A stretch of 64,000 bases of DNA from NCBI GenBank assembly GCA_900467685.1, contig UBQX01000025.1, positions 1 through 64,000 of the forward strand. The letters are read 5' to 3'. The stretch comes from Hyphomicrobiales bacterium (GTDB lineage: Bacteria; Pseudomonadota; Alphaproteobacteria; Rhizobiales; Rhizobiaceae). The translations under genes and the position numbers were made by a program. Positions 46,425-56,043 of the stretch are shown piece by piece (positions within the stretch are counted from its first letter, which is position 1; the number at the start of each line of letters is the position of its first letter). The notes under the pieces are model-generated. The model saw only the letters and a list, made by a program, of their open reading frames with translations. It did not search any database and had not been told where the DNA came from.

Positions 46425-48617
46425 ATGGCAGTGTCGGGCGAAAACAGGATCGGGGGCAAGACGCTTCGCGCTCCCTTGATGGTATCGTTGGTGCTCATCG
46501 TGTTCGCTGCTGTGGTCGCGGGCGGGACCGTGCTCATCCTGACGGCCATGAACAACATGGCTTTCCATGCCAATACGCTCGACACCCAGCGCGCGCAGCA
46601 GACGGCCTCCGGCGCGCTTGCTTCCTTCGAACAGCAGATTGCCTCTGCCACCAGCGATTACAGCGCCTGGGACGATGCCGCCAAGGCGGTCTATGTCGAT
46701 CGCGACCGGAACTGGCTGGAAAAGAACTACGGCGTCTTCACCGGTGCCGGAACGCTGTTCGATACCTATTTCCTCGTGACGCCCGGCGGTGAAACCGCCA
46801 TGGCCTACAAGGAAGGCGAGCCGTTTGCGACCCGTTTCGGCGACTATTTCGGCTCTTCGTTCGACACGCTGCGGACCGCGTTGGAAACCGACATGGCGCG
46901 GGGCATTTATCAGAAGACCGGTTTCGTCGAGACGCAGGATGGTGTTGCTGTTGTCGGCATCGCAGCGGTGCGGTCCAGCCAGGGTGGCCTGACCGTTCAG
47001 AGGAGCGACGCCAACTTCGTCATCTTTGCGCGGCATCTGAACGATGCGGTGATCAACCAGCTTGCTCACAACTACATCATCGACGGCTTGCGTTTCGTTC
47101 CGGACGTTCCGCGCGACAAGCCGTTCGCGGCGCTGCGAAACAGCAAGGGGGATGTTCTGGGTGCGCTTGTCTGGGATCTACGGGAGCCGGGCACACGCAG
47201 TTATCGTCAGGTCCTGCCCATGGTCGGCTGGGGCATCACTGTGATCGGGCTCGTCCTGCTCGGACTTCTTGCTTTCGGGATCGTCATTGTGCGCCGGCTC
47301 ATGGCTGACGAGCGCGCTGCACGCAAGCTTTCCAAGGAGGATCTGCTCAGCGGGCTTCTCAACCGGGCGGGTCTCAACGAGGCTCTTGTCGAGATCGAGG
47401 CGCAGGCAGCGCTTGCACAAAAGGACGCGGTGTTGATCTACCTTGACCTCGACCGGTTCAAGGAGGTCAACGACGCCTATGGCCATACGGTGGGCGACCA
47501 ACTCATTCGCGGTGTCACGGCCGGCCTGAAGCATCTCTTGCCGAAGGAAGCGGCGTTTGCGCGCATCGGCGGCGACGAGTTCGCCATCGCGCTTGTCTGT
47601 GACGACACGGAGGCCTGCTGTGCCGCTGTAGAGCAATCCGTCATCGCCTTCTTCAAGGAGCCGCTGATCATTGCAGGCCGGCTGGCCTCGGTGGGGGCGA
47701 GCATGGGCATCGCTGTTTCCTCGCAGGGAACACTCGGTAGCGCGGAATTGTTGCGTCGAGCGGACATGGCCATGTATCGCGCCAAGGCGACCCGCAGCGG
47801 TCGTGCCGTGTTTTACCAGCCGTCGATGGACGAAGACCGCGAAGCCCGCATGAACATGGCCAACGATCTGCGCGAGGCGCTCGATCTTGAGGCGCTGACC
47901 GTGGTCTACCAGCCGGTCCATGATGCCCATACGCGCATGATATGCGGTGTCGAGGCGCTGGTGCGGTGGAACAGGGCAGGGCACGGGTTTGTCGCGCCGG
48001 ACATCTTCATTCCGATCGCGGAAGACAATGGGTTGATCGGGCGGCTGGGCGAATTCGTCATGCGGCGTGCACTCCTGGAGGCGGCGAACTGGCCGCGGAT
48101 CAGTGTGGCGATCAACATCTCGCCGCTGCAGCTCCACGACGTTTCCTTTGTCACGTCGACGGCCGCCATCATCGAGGAGTGCAGGTTCCCGGCGGAGCGG
48201 GTGATCCTGGAACTGACGGAAGGCTTCTTCGTCCGCAATCCGGATCGGGCCAAGCAATCCATGGCGCAGCTTCAGCGGAACGGCTTCCGCATCGCGCTCG
48301 ACGATTTCGGCTCCGGCTTCTCCAGCGTGGGCTACCTGCGTGAATTCGGCTTCGACCGGCTCAAGATCGACCGCTCGCTGATCGATGCGCTGGGCAAGAC
48401 GCCGAAGGCGGGGGATCTCCTGAAGGCCACGGTGGCGCTGGCCTCGTCCTTCGATATCCCGGTAACGGCCGAAGGTATCGAGACCCAGGCGCAGGCGGAC
48501 TATGTTTCCGACTGCGGATGCGATGAACTGCAGGGCTTCTTCTTCTCGAAGCCGGTCAGCGCCACGGACATTTCCCGTATGCTCGAAGACGCGGGCTTGA
48601 CCACCTCTGCTGCCTGA
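46425..48617 (+). CDS. CHASE4-GGDEF-EAL cyclic-di-GMP signalling protein
   Basis: 730 aa. TM1 at ~residues 15-38, a periplasmic CHASE4-like sensor (~55-265, SATSDYSAWDDAAKAVY), TM2 at ~270-292, then GGDEF and EAL domains. The diguanylate cyclase motif GGDEF (ARIGGDEFAIAL, ~residue 382) and the phosphodiesterase motif EAL (CGVEALVRW, ~510) plus DDFGSGFSS are all intact, so either or both activities may work. The sensed ligand is unknown. Monocistronic; nearest neighbours are unrelated. Confidence 0.94.
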   Translation: MAVSGENRIGGKTLRAPLMVSLVLIVFAAVVAGGTVLILTAMNNMAFHANTLDTQRAQQTASGALASFEQQIASATSDYSAWDDAAKAVYVDRDRNWLEKNYGVFTGAGTLFDTYFLVTPGGETAMAYKEGEPFATRFGDYFGSSFDTLRTALETDMARGIYQKTGFVETQDGVAVVGIAAVRSSQGGLTVQRSDANFVIFARHLNDAVINQLAHNYIIDGLRFVPDVPRDKPFAALRNSKGDVLGALVWDLREPGTRSYRQVLPMVGWGITVIGLVLLGLLAFGIVIVRRLMADERAARKLSKEDLLSGLLNRAGLNEALVEIEAQAALAQKDAVLIYLDLDRFKEVNDAYGHTVGDQLIRGVTAGLKHLLPKEAAFARIGGDEFAIALVCDDTEACCAAVEQSVIAFFKEPLIIAGRLASVGASMGIAVSSQGTLGSAELLRRADMAMYRAKATRSGRAVFYQPSMDEDREARMNMANDLREALDLEALTVVYQPVHDAHTRMICGVEALVRWNRAGHGFVAPDIFIPIAEDNGLIGRLGEFVMRRALLEAANWPRISVAINISPLQLHDVSFVTSTAAIIEECRFPAERVILELTEGFFVRNPDRAKQSMAQLQRNGFRIALDDFGSGFSSVGYLREFGFDRLKIDRSLIDALGKTPKAGDLLKATVALASSFDIPVTAEGIETQAQADYVSDCGCDELQGFFFSKPVSATDISRMLEDAGLTTSAA

Positions 48618-48628
48618 ACGCTGGCAGA

Positions 48629-49057
48629 TCAGCCGATCCTGACCAGTTTCTGTCCCGCACGCGAATCCTGATTGCGCGCATCAAACTCGGCACGGGCCTT
48701 CTGGATCACAGTGTGATTGCTGAAGACCCAATTGCCCAGCGACACGATCGGTTCGGCGAAGGATTGGCCCAGGCCAGTCAATTGATATTCCACGGATGGC
48801 GGAACAGTTGTGAAGACCGTGCGGTTCACGATGCCGTCGCGTTCCAGAGCCCGAAGTGTCAGCGTCAGCATGCGCTGGGAGATCCCAACGACCTCGCGCT
48901 TCAGTTCACTAAACCGTTTTGGCTTGTCGCGCAGCATCATGATGACGAGCACGCTCCACTTGTCGCCGAGGCGCGAGAGCATCTCGCTGACCGTCGGACA
49001 CTTGGAAGGATCGTAGCTGGTGCAGCGGTCGTTCTCTTGATGTGACATGGTATTCAT
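48629..49057 (-). CDS. HxlR-family transcriptional regulator
   Basis: 142 aa winged-helix protein with the HxlR signature: Cys near the N-terminus (RCTSYDPSKCPTVSEMLSRLGDKWSVLVIMML), then RFSELKREVVGISQRMLTLTLRALERDGIV. Several family members are thiol-based redox/electrophile sensors through such a Cys. ATG 49057 is preferred because the upstream extension is not family-like. Divergent from the nitroreductase gene at 49188 with nested palindromes between them. Confidence 0.92.
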   Translation of the reverse strand: MNTMSHQENDRCTSYDPSKCPTVSEMLSRLGDKWSVLVIMMLRDKPKRFSELKREVVGISQRMLTLTLRALERDGIVNRTVFTTVPPSVEYQLTGLGQSFAEPIVSLGNWVFSNHTVIQKARAEFDARNQDSRAGQKLVRIG

Positions 49058-49061
49058 TTTG

Positions 49062-49100
49062 TGCCTACTTGAAGGATTTTTCAAGTTACATATGTAGGCA
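49062..49100. promoter_or_regulatory. HxlR operator region with nested inverted repeats
   Basis: TGCCTAC (49062-49068) faces GTAGGCA (49094-49100); inside lie ACTTGAA-N6-TTCAAGT (49067-49086) and the palindrome TACATATGTA (49087-49096). It occupies the divergent promoter region of the HxlR and nitroreductase genes. Confidence 0.6.
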
Positions 49101-49187
49101 TGGTTACGAATAATTACCAACCCTCCGGCCCGAGGCCATATCCCAAATGGCGCAACTGGCGGAGAATTGCAACATGAAGGCACTATT

Positions 49188-49820
49188 ATGCTGATCGACA
49201 AACTGAACTGGCGCTACGCAACGAAGAAGATGGACCCTTCGAAGTCCGTTCCGGAAGACAAGGTTGAGCGCATCCTTGAAGCTGCGCGCCTCGCTCCCAC
49301 CTCGAGCGGCCTGCAGCCTTATGAAATCATCGTCGTGACGAACCCGGAAGTCCGCGCCAAGATTCAGGCTGCTGCCTGGAACCAGGCGCAGGTCACCGAA
49401 GGTTCGCACCTCCTTGTCTTTGCTGCATGGGATAACTACACGCCCGAGCGCATCAACAAGATGTTCGACCTCGTCAACGAGGAACGCGGCTTTACCAACG
49501 AAGGTTGGGAAAACTATCGCCAGATGCTCCTGAACACCTATCCGCCCCGCGATGCGCAGGTGAATTTCGAGCATGCTGCCCGCCAGGCCTATATCGGCTT
49601 CGGTCTCGCCATCACGGCTGCCGCCTTCGAAGGCGTTGATGCCACCCCGATGGAAGGCTTCGATCCGGTGCAGGTCGATGAAATCCTCGGCCTCAAGGCC
49701 CGCGGCCTGCGTTCGGTCACGCTCCTGCCGATCGGCTATCGTCAGTCGGAAGGCGACTGGCTGGTCAACCTGAAAAAGGTTCGCCGCCCGAAGGATGAGT
49801 TCATTTCCAAGGTCGCCTGA
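49188..49820 (+). CDS. Nitroreductase-family NAD(P)H-dependent oxidoreductase
   Basis: 210 aa FMN enzyme. WRYATKKMDPSKSVPEDKVERILEAARLAPTSSGLQPYEIIVV at the N-terminus gives the FMN-binding Arg and the Ser/Pro loop; QAYIGFGLAITAAAFEGVDATPMEGFDP and the C-terminal LLPIGYR are typical of the YfkO/NfsB-like branch. Reduces quinones or nitro compounds, probably under HxlR control. ATG 49188 with GAAGG about 7 bp before. A terminator follows. Confidence 0.93.
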   Translation: MLIDKLNWRYATKKMDPSKSVPEDKVERILEAARLAPTSSGLQPYEIIVVTNPEVRAKIQAAAWNQAQVTEGSHLLVFAAWDNYTPERINKMFDLVNEERGFTNEGWENYRQMLLNTYPPRDAQVNFEHAARQAYIGFGLAITAAAFEGVDATPMEGFDPVQVDEILGLKARGLRSVTLLPIGYRQSEGDWLVNLKKVRRPKDEFISKVA

Positions 49821-49843
49821 TTTCTCGAAGACCTCCCGAGAGA

Positions 49844-49877
49844 ACCCGCTCGCGCCGAGAGGTGCGGGCGGGTTTTT
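49844..49877 (+). terminator. Intrinsic terminator after the nitroreductase gene
   Basis: 10-bp stem acccgctcgc / gcgggcgggt (one G-T pair) with a 10-nt loop and a T5 tract. The trhO gene converges from the right. Confidence 0.85.
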
Positions 49878-49899
49878 CGTGGTCCTTGCGACGGGCTGC

Positions 49900-50847
49900 T
49901 TAGCCCTGCGGCGCGAGGTGCTTTTCGCCGCGCTTCTTCGCGAGCTTCATCTGTAGCTGGCGCTGGCGGAAGCGTTCGCGGTCTTCCTCGGTACGGTCGT
50001 TATAGCAATGCGGGCAGGAGACGCCTTCCTCGAAGAGCGGCGAGGTCGTATCTTCAGCCTTGAGCGGGAAGCGGCAGGCGCGGCAGAGCTTGTACTCGCC
50101 TTCTTCCAGTCCATGGCCGACACCGACGCGCTCGTCGAAGACGAAGCAATCGCCTTCCCAGAGGCTTTCCTCTGCCGGCACGTTCTCCAGATATTTGAGA
50201 ATTCCGCCCTTGAGATGATAGACCTCGTCAAAGCCGAGCTGCTTCATGAAGGCGGTCGACTTTTCGCATCGGATGCCACCGGTGCAGTACATGGCAATCT
50301 TCGGCTTGTTGTGCAGGCCGGGATTGTTACGCACCCAGTCGGGAAACTCGCGGAATGTCTTGATGTTCGGATCGATCGCGCCCTTGAAGATGCCGATGGC
50401 GGTCTCGTAGTCGTTGCGCGTGTCAATGACGATGGTCTCCGGATCGGAGATCAGCGCATTCCAGTCCTTTGCATCGACATAGGTGCCGACGATCTGGGTG
50501 GGGTCGATATCCTCGACGCCCATCGTCACGATTTCCTTCTTCAGCCGCACCTTCATGCGCAGGAAGGGTTTCTTCGAGGCGTAGCTTTCCTTGTGCTCCA
50601 GATTGCCGAATTCTGGCCGCGCGCGGATGAAGGCGAGGATATTGGCGATGCCTTGTGCCGGACCCGCAATCGTGCCGTTGATCCCCTCGCGGGCGATCAG
50701 CAGCGAGCCGCAGATATCGTTGGCGCGGCAGGCTTCCAGCAGCGGCTCCCGAAAGGACTTGTAATCCGGGAAGGCGGCAAAGTGATAAAGGGCGGCAACG
50801 GTATAGGCGCTGTCGGCTTCGGCTTTGTGGTCTGTGATGTCGGTCAT
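49900..50847 (-). CDS. trhO: tRNA uridine-5-hydroxylase, rhodanese family
   Basis: 315 aa. N-terminal acylphosphatase-like domain (~residues 15-105), rhodanese domain (~120-215) with the catalytic cysteine at residue 188 in the loop [10 protein letters not shown], then a C-terminal Cys-rich tail (CRACRFP and CPHC). This is TrhO (formerly YceA), which forms 5-hydroxyuridine at position 34 of tRNAs using O2. Its active-site motif is fully conserved. Confidence 0.94.
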   Translation of the reverse strand: MTDITDHKAEADSAYTVAALYHFAAFPDYKSFREPLLEACRANDICGSLLIAREGINGTIAGPAQGIANILAFIRARPEFGNLEHKESYASKKPFLRMKVRLKKEIVTMGVEDIDPTQIVGTYVDAKDWNALISDPETIVIDTRNDYETAIGIFKGAIDPNIKTFREFPDWVRNNPGLHNKPKIAMYCTGGIRCEKSTAFMKQLGFDEVYHLKGGILKYLENVPAEESLWEGDCFVFDERVGVGHGLEEGEYKLCRACRFPLKAEDTTSPLFEEGVSCPHCYNDRTEEDRERFRQRQLQMKLAKKRGEKHLAPQG

Positions 50848-50934
50848 GGCGCGGAAATACTCCCGTCTGCCGAAAAACTCAATTGTTTCGCTTGGCTGGA
50901 TTGTCGTCAGGGGCTGACAATCGTCAAGCCCGGT

Positions 50935-51843
50935 TCACTTTTTTGCCGCTGCAAGCTGCCAGAGCGCTGCGAACCGCTTCATTTCTCGTTTGGCGCCATC
51001 GGAATAAAGGCGGGCGGCGATGGTCATCGCGTCGTGCCGAAGCGCAGCCCGCCGCTCCATGATCAATTCGGCCAGACGGTCCCGGTCGGCGATGGCGCCG
51101 AACAGATGCGGTTCGGAATGGAGCAGGATATTCAGCACTTCCAGATCGTGCTCGTGGCCCAGGATGTCGGTGAGTGCCTTGGCCTCGTCCGCTTCCGCCG
51201 CCATGGCGAAGGCCCATGCGTCCGACAGGAAGCCCGCCTGAAACATCGTCGCCTGCGCGCATTTGCGCAGATCGTGAAACGATTCCGGATGACCACCGTG
51301 ATGGCAGACTTCCAGCGTGGCGCGCGCCTTGCGGTGATTGCGGCTGCGGCCTTCCGCCAGCACATCGGCGGCTTCGTCGCGATGCCCGAAAAAGGCACCT
51401 TCAAGGTCCTGAGCGGCCTTGCGGCAGGCGGCGATGACGGGGTCCGTCAACCGGCTCAATGAGGGTGCTTCCAGCGCCAGCAGGTCGCGGCGCCGTTCGA
51501 CCGCCTCCTTCAGGGGATGCGCCATGTCGCCGGCATTGCGGCCCTCAAGGTAGCTTGCAAGGCCGCCGGCACATTCCACCAGCGCGGTCGCATCGCGCAC
51601 TTCGCTCAGGCTGCGGGCAGCGTCCGAGAGCGCCCGTCGGGTCGGCTTGAGATGTTTTGGATCGCAATGCTCGACCAATCGGATCAGCGCGCGAACGCGC
51701 TTCAGATGCTTGCGCCCCTGATGGACGGCGGTTTCGATACCGTTGCGCTGTTCGTCAAGTTGTTCGATTGCGGCGTCGAGGTGGTGGCGGGCAAGCTCCG
51801 GCACGGAGCGGGAGAGGGGTTTTCCGGGATCAAGCTTCGGCAT
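50935..51843 (-). CDS. CHAD domain-containing protein
   Basis: 302 aa, all-helical with many conserved His and Arg: VPELARHHLDAAIEQLDEQRN, VHQGRKHLKRVRALIRLVEHC and CQATMFQAG/HDLRKCAQA patterns are the CHAD fold that binds polyphosphate. Its start overlaps the CYTH gene stop by 14 bp, so the two are made together. In many bacteria the same two domains are one protein; here they are separate. Confidence 0.92.
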   Translation of the reverse strand: MPKLDPGKPLSRSVPELARHHLDAAIEQLDEQRNGIETAVHQGRKHLKRVRALIRLVEHCDPKHLKPTRRALSDAARSLSEVRDATALVECAGGLASYLEGRNAGDMAHPLKEAVERRRDLLALEAPSLSRLTDPVIAACRKAAQDLEGAFFGHRDEAADVLAEGRSRNHRKARATLEVCHHGGHPESFHDLRKCAQATMFQAGFLSDAWAFAMAAEADEAKALTDILGHEHDLEVLNILLHSEPHLFGAIADRDRLAELIMERRAALRHDAMTIAARLYSDGAKREMKRFAALWQLAAAKK

Positions 51844-52312
51844 AGGTGTCAGCCGGCAGGCCCGAAAGCGCCAGGGCCTGGTTGGAATAGGCGGGATTGC
51901 CGGTGAGTTCGGAGCCGATCCATTCGGGGATCTGCGGCGTTTCCTTCTCCGATTTCATCTCGACCTCGGCAACGATCAGCCCCTCAAGCGCGCCGCAATA
52001 GACGTCGACCTCCCAGACGTGTTTGGCAACCTTCACCTTGTAGCGGGTCTTTTCAATGAGATTGCCGAGCTTCAGCTGGAAGAGCGGCAGAGCCTCGTCC
52101 ACCGGCACGTCAAACTCGAATTCGTCGCGGGTCAGGCCGTGGCCCCCGGCCTTGATCGTCAGCGTGGCCTTGCGATTGTCGCGCACCCGGACCCGCATGT
52201 TGCGGCCGTCCATGGCAAGGATGTAGGCCTGGCGGATACGAGAACCCTTGTCGGCCCCGGCCTTCCAGCGATCGTCGCGAACCAGAAACTTGCGCTCGAT
52301 TTCCTTGGCCAT
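51830..52312 (-). CDS. CYTH-domain inorganic triphosphatase-like protein
   Basis: 160 aa. The EXEXK motif EIERKFLV at the N-terminus, RIRQAYI, MRVRVRDNRKATLTIK, RYKV and VAEVEM form the triphosphate tunnel of CYTH enzymes, which hydrolyse tripolyphosphate or make cyclic AMP. All catalytic Glu/Lys positions appear intact. Upstream of and overlapping the CHAD gene. Confidence 0.94.
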   Translation of the reverse strand: MAKEIERKFLVRDDRWKAGADKGSRIRQAYILAMDGRNMRVRVRDNRKATLTIKAGGHGLTRDEFEFDVPVDEALPLFQLKLGNLIEKTRYKVKVAKHVWEVDVYCGALEGLIVAEVEMKSEKETPQIPEWIGSELTGNPAYSNQALALSGLPADTYAEA

Positions 52313-52518
52313 ACGATCAGTATCCTTTCACCTGTCGCGGACGGCCTGTTATAGGCTAACGCACTGGTAAAGCTCAAGCCTCGTTCGGCAATATATGCGC
52401 CAAGGCATAGTTCGGTTCCGTCAGGCGCGCATTGATGCAGCGCAAAGGGCCTCGACACAGCCGCCCACATTCGCTAACTAGGTCCGCAACTTCAATCGGT
52501 TTAAATGAGGCAATCACC

Positions 52519-53157
52519 ATGTCGGCGAAGACGGAAAAGCTGCTTTCGGTCCTGAAGCTCCAGCCGGTCGTGCCGGTGCTGATCATCGAGGACGTGGCCC
52601 ATGCCGTGCCTCTGGCGCGCGCGCTCGTCGCCGGTGGCCTGAAGGCCATCGAGATCACCATGCGCACGGCCGCCGCACTCGACGCCATCAAGGCGGTTGC
52701 CAACGAGGTCGAGGGCGCTGTTGCCGGTGCCGGCACGATCCTCAACGCCAAGCATTTCGAGCAGGCCGTGGCTGCCGGTTCGCAATTCATCGTCAGCCCC
52801 GGCTCGACGCGGGGTCTTCTTGATGCCGCGCGCGACAGCGATATTCCGCTTCTTCCCGGCGCCGTCACCTCCAGCGAGATCATGGCGCTGAAGGAAGAGG
52901 GCTATGATGTGCTGAAATTTTTCCCCGCCGAACAGGCGGGCGGCGCCAATTACATCAAGTCGCTCGCTTCCCCCTTTGCCGGCACGCTGTTCTGCCCGAC
53001 GGGCGGCATTTCGCTGAAGAATGCGAAGGACTATCTCAGCCTGCCGAACATCGTCTGCGTCGGTGGTTCCTGGGTCGCGCCGAAGGAACTGGTGGCTGCC
53101 GGGGACTGGGCTGGCATTACCAAACTGGCAGCGGAAGCCTGCGCACTCCGCGACTGA
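52519..53157 (+). CDS. eda: 2-keto-3-deoxy-6-phosphogluconate aldolase
   Basis: 212 aa TIM-barrel class I aldolase of the Entner-Doudoroff pathway, cleaving KDPG to pyruvate and glyceraldehyde-3-phosphate. Active-site Glu in LKAIEITMRT and Schiff-base Lys in VLKFFPAEQAGG are in place, with GAVTSSEIMAL and CPTGGI. ATG 52519 starts the conserved region (AATGAGGCAATCACC before it). No edd is adjacent. Confidence 0.96.
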   Translation: MSAKTEKLLSVLKLQPVVPVLIIEDVAHAVPLARALVAGGLKAIEITMRTAAALDAIKAVANEVEGAVAGAGTILNAKHFEQAVAAGSQFIVSPGSTRGLLDAARDSDIPLLPGAVTSSEIMALKEEGYDVLKFFPAEQAGGANYIKSLASPFAGTLFCPTGGISLKNAKDYLSLPNIVCVGGSWVAPKELVAAGDWAGITKLAAEACALRD

Positions 53158-53228
53158 TCCTAGAGACCAATTTGAAAAGTCGGCTTGCTGCACCTATCTC
53201 CGTTTCGGAAACGAGACGGAGAACCTCA

Positions 53229-53933
53229 ATGTTTGACGCCAAGAAACTGCTGGAACAATTTCTCGGGAGCCAGGTGCCGGGAGCGGGGAAGTCCGTCGGC
53301 GGCACCGCGCAGAGCGCGCTGGACATGGCGCGGCGCAATCCGCTCGCAGCCGGCGCGATTGCCGGCCTGCTGCTAGGCACCAAGACGGGGCGCAGTCTTT
53401 CGACCTCGGCGCTGAAAGTGGGCGGGCTGGCGGCGATTGCCGGTCTCGGCTATCAGGCCTACAAGAACTATCAGGCGGGCAAGTCGCCGGAGCAGGCAAC
53501 CCCGCAGTTGACATCAGACAGCCCGCTGGCGCTGCCGCCGCCGCAGTCGCCCTTCCATCCGGACTCCGAAACCAATGACGAGGCCTTTGCGCTGGTTCTC
53601 GTTCGCGCCATGATTTCCGCGGCCCGGGCAGATGGGCATATCGATGATGTCGAACGTGGCCGCATCATCGGCAAGATTTCCGGGGCCGGGCTTGATCCGG
53701 ATGCCGAAGCCTTTCTCGAAAGCGAGCTTTCGCGCCCGGCTGACCTCGACGGTCTGATTGCTGCGGCTGCAACCGAGGAGCAGAAGGTGGAGCTTTACAC
53801 CGCCTCGCGCCTCGCCATCGACCCCGACACGCGCGCCGAGCGCGGCTATCTCGATCTTCTGGCAGGCAGGCTGCAATTGCCGGACGCGCTCGTCGACCAC
53901 ATCGATGTCGCCGTGACGTCGGCAAAGGCTTGA
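53229..53933 (+). CDS. TerB-like DUF533 membrane-associated protein
   Basis: 234 aa. N-terminal linker, a hydrophobic Gly/Ala-rich segment (~residues 38-78), a Pro-rich link, then a helical TerB-like domain (ALVLVRAMISAARADGHIDDVERGRIIG) with the acidic D-G-X-I-D-D metal-binding motif. This is the YebE/DUF533 type; function unknown, usually linked to the envelope. GGAGAACCTCA precedes the ATG at 53229. Convergent with the chemoreceptor gene. Confidence 0.91.
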   Translation: MFDAKKLLEQFLGSQVPGAGKSVGGTAQSALDMARRNPLAAGAIAGLLLGTKTGRSLSTSALKVGGLAAIAGLGYQAYKNYQAGKSPEQATPQLTSDSPLALPPPQSPFHPDSETNDEAFALVLVRAMISAARADGHIDDVERGRIIGKISGAGLDPDAEAFLESELSRPADLDGLIAAAATEEQKVELYTASRLAIDPDTRAERGYLDLLAGRLQLPDALVDHIDVAVTSAKA

Positions 53934-53938
53934 ACGTG

Positions 53939-53968
53939 AAAAGCGCCGCAACAAACGGCGCTTTCCTC
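53939..53968. terminator. Shared hairpin terminator for the DUF533 and chemoreceptor genes
   Basis: Stem aaagcgccg / cggcgcttt with a 7-nt loop between two convergent genes; T-rich tracts follow on both strands (cctctt on plus, TTTTC on minus). Confidence 0.75.
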
Positions 53969-54001
53969 TTGTCATCGGCAACGTTGCGGCGTGTTAAAGG
54001 A

Positions 54002-55843
54002 TCACGCCGCTTTTGAACGCCTGTTTTCCTGCAGATTGAAGGCGGCGATGTTGCCGGCAAGACTGCTGGCGTCACCCGCGAGCCGGTGCGTGAGCGCTGC
54101 CGTCTCTTCCACCATGGCGGCGTTTTGCTGTGTCATCTGATCCATGCGGGTCACGGCCTGGTTGATTTCGCCGAGCCCTGCCGACTGCTCTTTTGCGCTG
54201 GCTGCAATGGCCGAAATATAGTCGTTGATGCTGGCGATCTGATCCGCGATACCCTGAAGCGCATCGCCGGTCTTGCGGACCAGCGTCACACCCGCATCCA
54301 CTTCATTTCCCGATTTCTGGATCAGTCCCTTGATGTCCTTGGCGGCAGCGGCAGAGCGTTGTGCCAGTTCGCGGACCTCCTGCGCCACAACCGCGAAGCC
54401 CTTGCCGGCTTCACCGGCGCGCGCCGCTTCCACACCGGCATTCAGCGCCAGCAGGTTCGTCTGAAAGGCGATCTCGTCGATAACGTTGATGATACTCGAA
54501 ATCTCTGTTGATGCAGACTCGATGCGGCCCATGGCGGAAATCGCCTCGTTCACGACAAGGCTGGAGGTGACGGAGTTCTGTTTGGCCGTGCTGACGAGAC
54601 GGGCTGCCTCGGTTGCCTTGTCGGACGCGTCGCGGATCGTGGCGGTAATTTCTTCCAGCGCAGCCGAGGTCTGCTCCAGCGAGGCCGCTTGCTGCTCCGT
54701 GCGGGCCGCCAGGCTGTCGGATGCAGCGCGCATTTCCCCGGCGCTGTCATCGATCGAATGGATGTTCGACGAGACCTCTGTCAGGGTCTGCCGCAGCCGA
54801 CCCAGCGCGTGGTTGAAATTGTTGCGCAGAGGTTCCAGTTCGGGATGCAGGCGGTTGCCGATGCTCACGGTCAGGTCGCCATCGGCGAGCTTTGCGATGC
54901 CGTTGGCGAGGCTTTGGACGGAAGCCTTGATGTCTTCGACATCGGCATTGCGGGTCGCCTCGCGGGCCTGGCGCTCCTGCTGGTTCGCCTCGCGCAGGCG
55001 GGCGGCTTCCTGCTCCGACTGTTGCGCGGCGAGCGCATTTTCTCGAAAGCGGTTGACGGCGCGAGACAATTCGCCGATCTCGTTTCGCATGTCGAGATTC
55101 GGGACATCGGCATCGAGATTGCCTAGCGTCATGGCGCGTGCCTTAACGGTGAGGCGTTTGACGCCACTCAACATGTGGCTTGCCATGAAAGCTGTAACGA
55201 TGCCGCCAAGAAGCAGCGCCACAGCGGCGGCGGCCGCAACACGATAGAGGATCGTCGTGGAGATGTCGTTGATCGTGGCGGCCTTGACGCCGGCATAGAG
55301 AATACCGATCACGCTGCCCGTGTCGGACAGGATCGGCTGGTAGATGGTGTAATAGTCATTACCCAGGATGACGGCCGCGCCGCGATAGGTCTTGCCCGCC
55401 GTAACGAAAGGATAGGCGGCGCTTTTTTCGCCCAGCTGTGTACCCACCGCCCGCTTGCCGTCCGGCTTGACGATATTCGTCGTCATGCGCCAGAAGTCCT
55501 TGGTCTTTTCGTCCCATCGGAAAATGGTGGCCGTTTCGCCCGAGATGCGCCCGACCGTATCGATCATGTCATGGTTGGCGAAACTGGACGGAATGTCCTT
55601 CATGACCACCGTCTGGACATCGCCGGCAGCATCGTAGCTGACTTTCACGTCCGGCATTTGCGTGACGACGATTTGTGCGGCGATGCGCAGGCTACGGTTC
55701 TGTCCGGAAATTGCCTCTTCGCGAATGCGGTCATCGACTGCATTCGCCGTGACATAGGTTACCAGAGAGATCGAAAGAAGAACGACGACGACAACCATAG
55801 CCGTGATCGCAGGTATCAGTCCAAGGCGAGTAAAAAGCTTCAT
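54002..55843 (-). CDS. Methyl-accepting chemotaxis protein with a Cache sensor
   Basis: 613 aa. TM1 at ~residues 8-33, a periplasmic Cache_3/Cache_2-type domain (~40-195, ending [20 protein letters not shown]), TM2 at ~200-220, HAMP (~222-275), a second HAMP-like stretch (~310-360) and the signalling domain with the hairpin tip [38 protein letters not shown]. No C-terminal CheR/CheB NWETF pentapeptide (ends ENRRSKAA). Ligand not determinable. The upstream 200 bp (55844-56043) are AT-rich with no gene. Confidence 0.95.
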   Translation of the reverse strand: MKLFTRLGLIPAITAMVVVVVLLSISLVTYVTANAVDDRIREEAISGQNRSLRIAAQIVVTQMPDVKVSYDAAGDVQTVVMKDIPSSFANHDMIDTVGRISGETATIFRWDEKTKDFWRMTTNIVKPDGKRAVGTQLGEKSAAYPFVTAGKTYRGAAVILGNDYYTIYQPILSDTGSVIGILYAGVKAATINDISTTILYRVAAAAAVALLLGGIVTAFMASHMLSGVKRLTVKARAMTLGNLDADVPNLDMRNEIGELSRAVNRFRENALAAQQSEQEAARLREANQQERQAREATRNADVEDIKASVQSLANGIAKLADGDLTVSIGNRLHPELEPLRNNFNHALGRLRQTLTEVSSNIHSIDDSAGEMRAASDSLAARTEQQAASLEQTSAALEEITATIRDASDKATEAARLVSTAKQNSVTSSLVVNEAISAMGRIESASTEISSIINVIDEIAFQTNLLALNAGVEAARAGEAGKGFAVVAQEVRELAQRSAAAAKDIKGLIQKSGNEVDAGVTLVRKTGDALQGIADQIASINDYISAIAASAKEQSAGLGEINQAVTRMDQMTQQNAAMVEETAALTHRLAGDASSLAGNIAAFNLQENRRSKAA

Positions 55844-56043
55844 GGGGTGGAAGTCCGCAAGTTGAAATTCGCTTCGAATTTAATTAAATCCTATTAAATC
55901 TATTCATTGTGAACAAATTGATAATTTCAATTTCTAGTTCAAGGGGCTGATGGGCGCCGCCTATCACCCTCTGCCTTTATCGAGAATCCGATTGTGCCAA
56001 GCCGCCGGTTATGCTCCACTGCGGGGCCTAACAGGCATGCCGC

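Noticed and set aside
55844-56043. Near-repeats ttaattaaatc/tattaaatc suggesting an origin or attachment site
   Set aside because: Ordinary AT-rich promoter region of the chemoreceptor; no DnaA boxes, iterons or flanking duplicated sequence.
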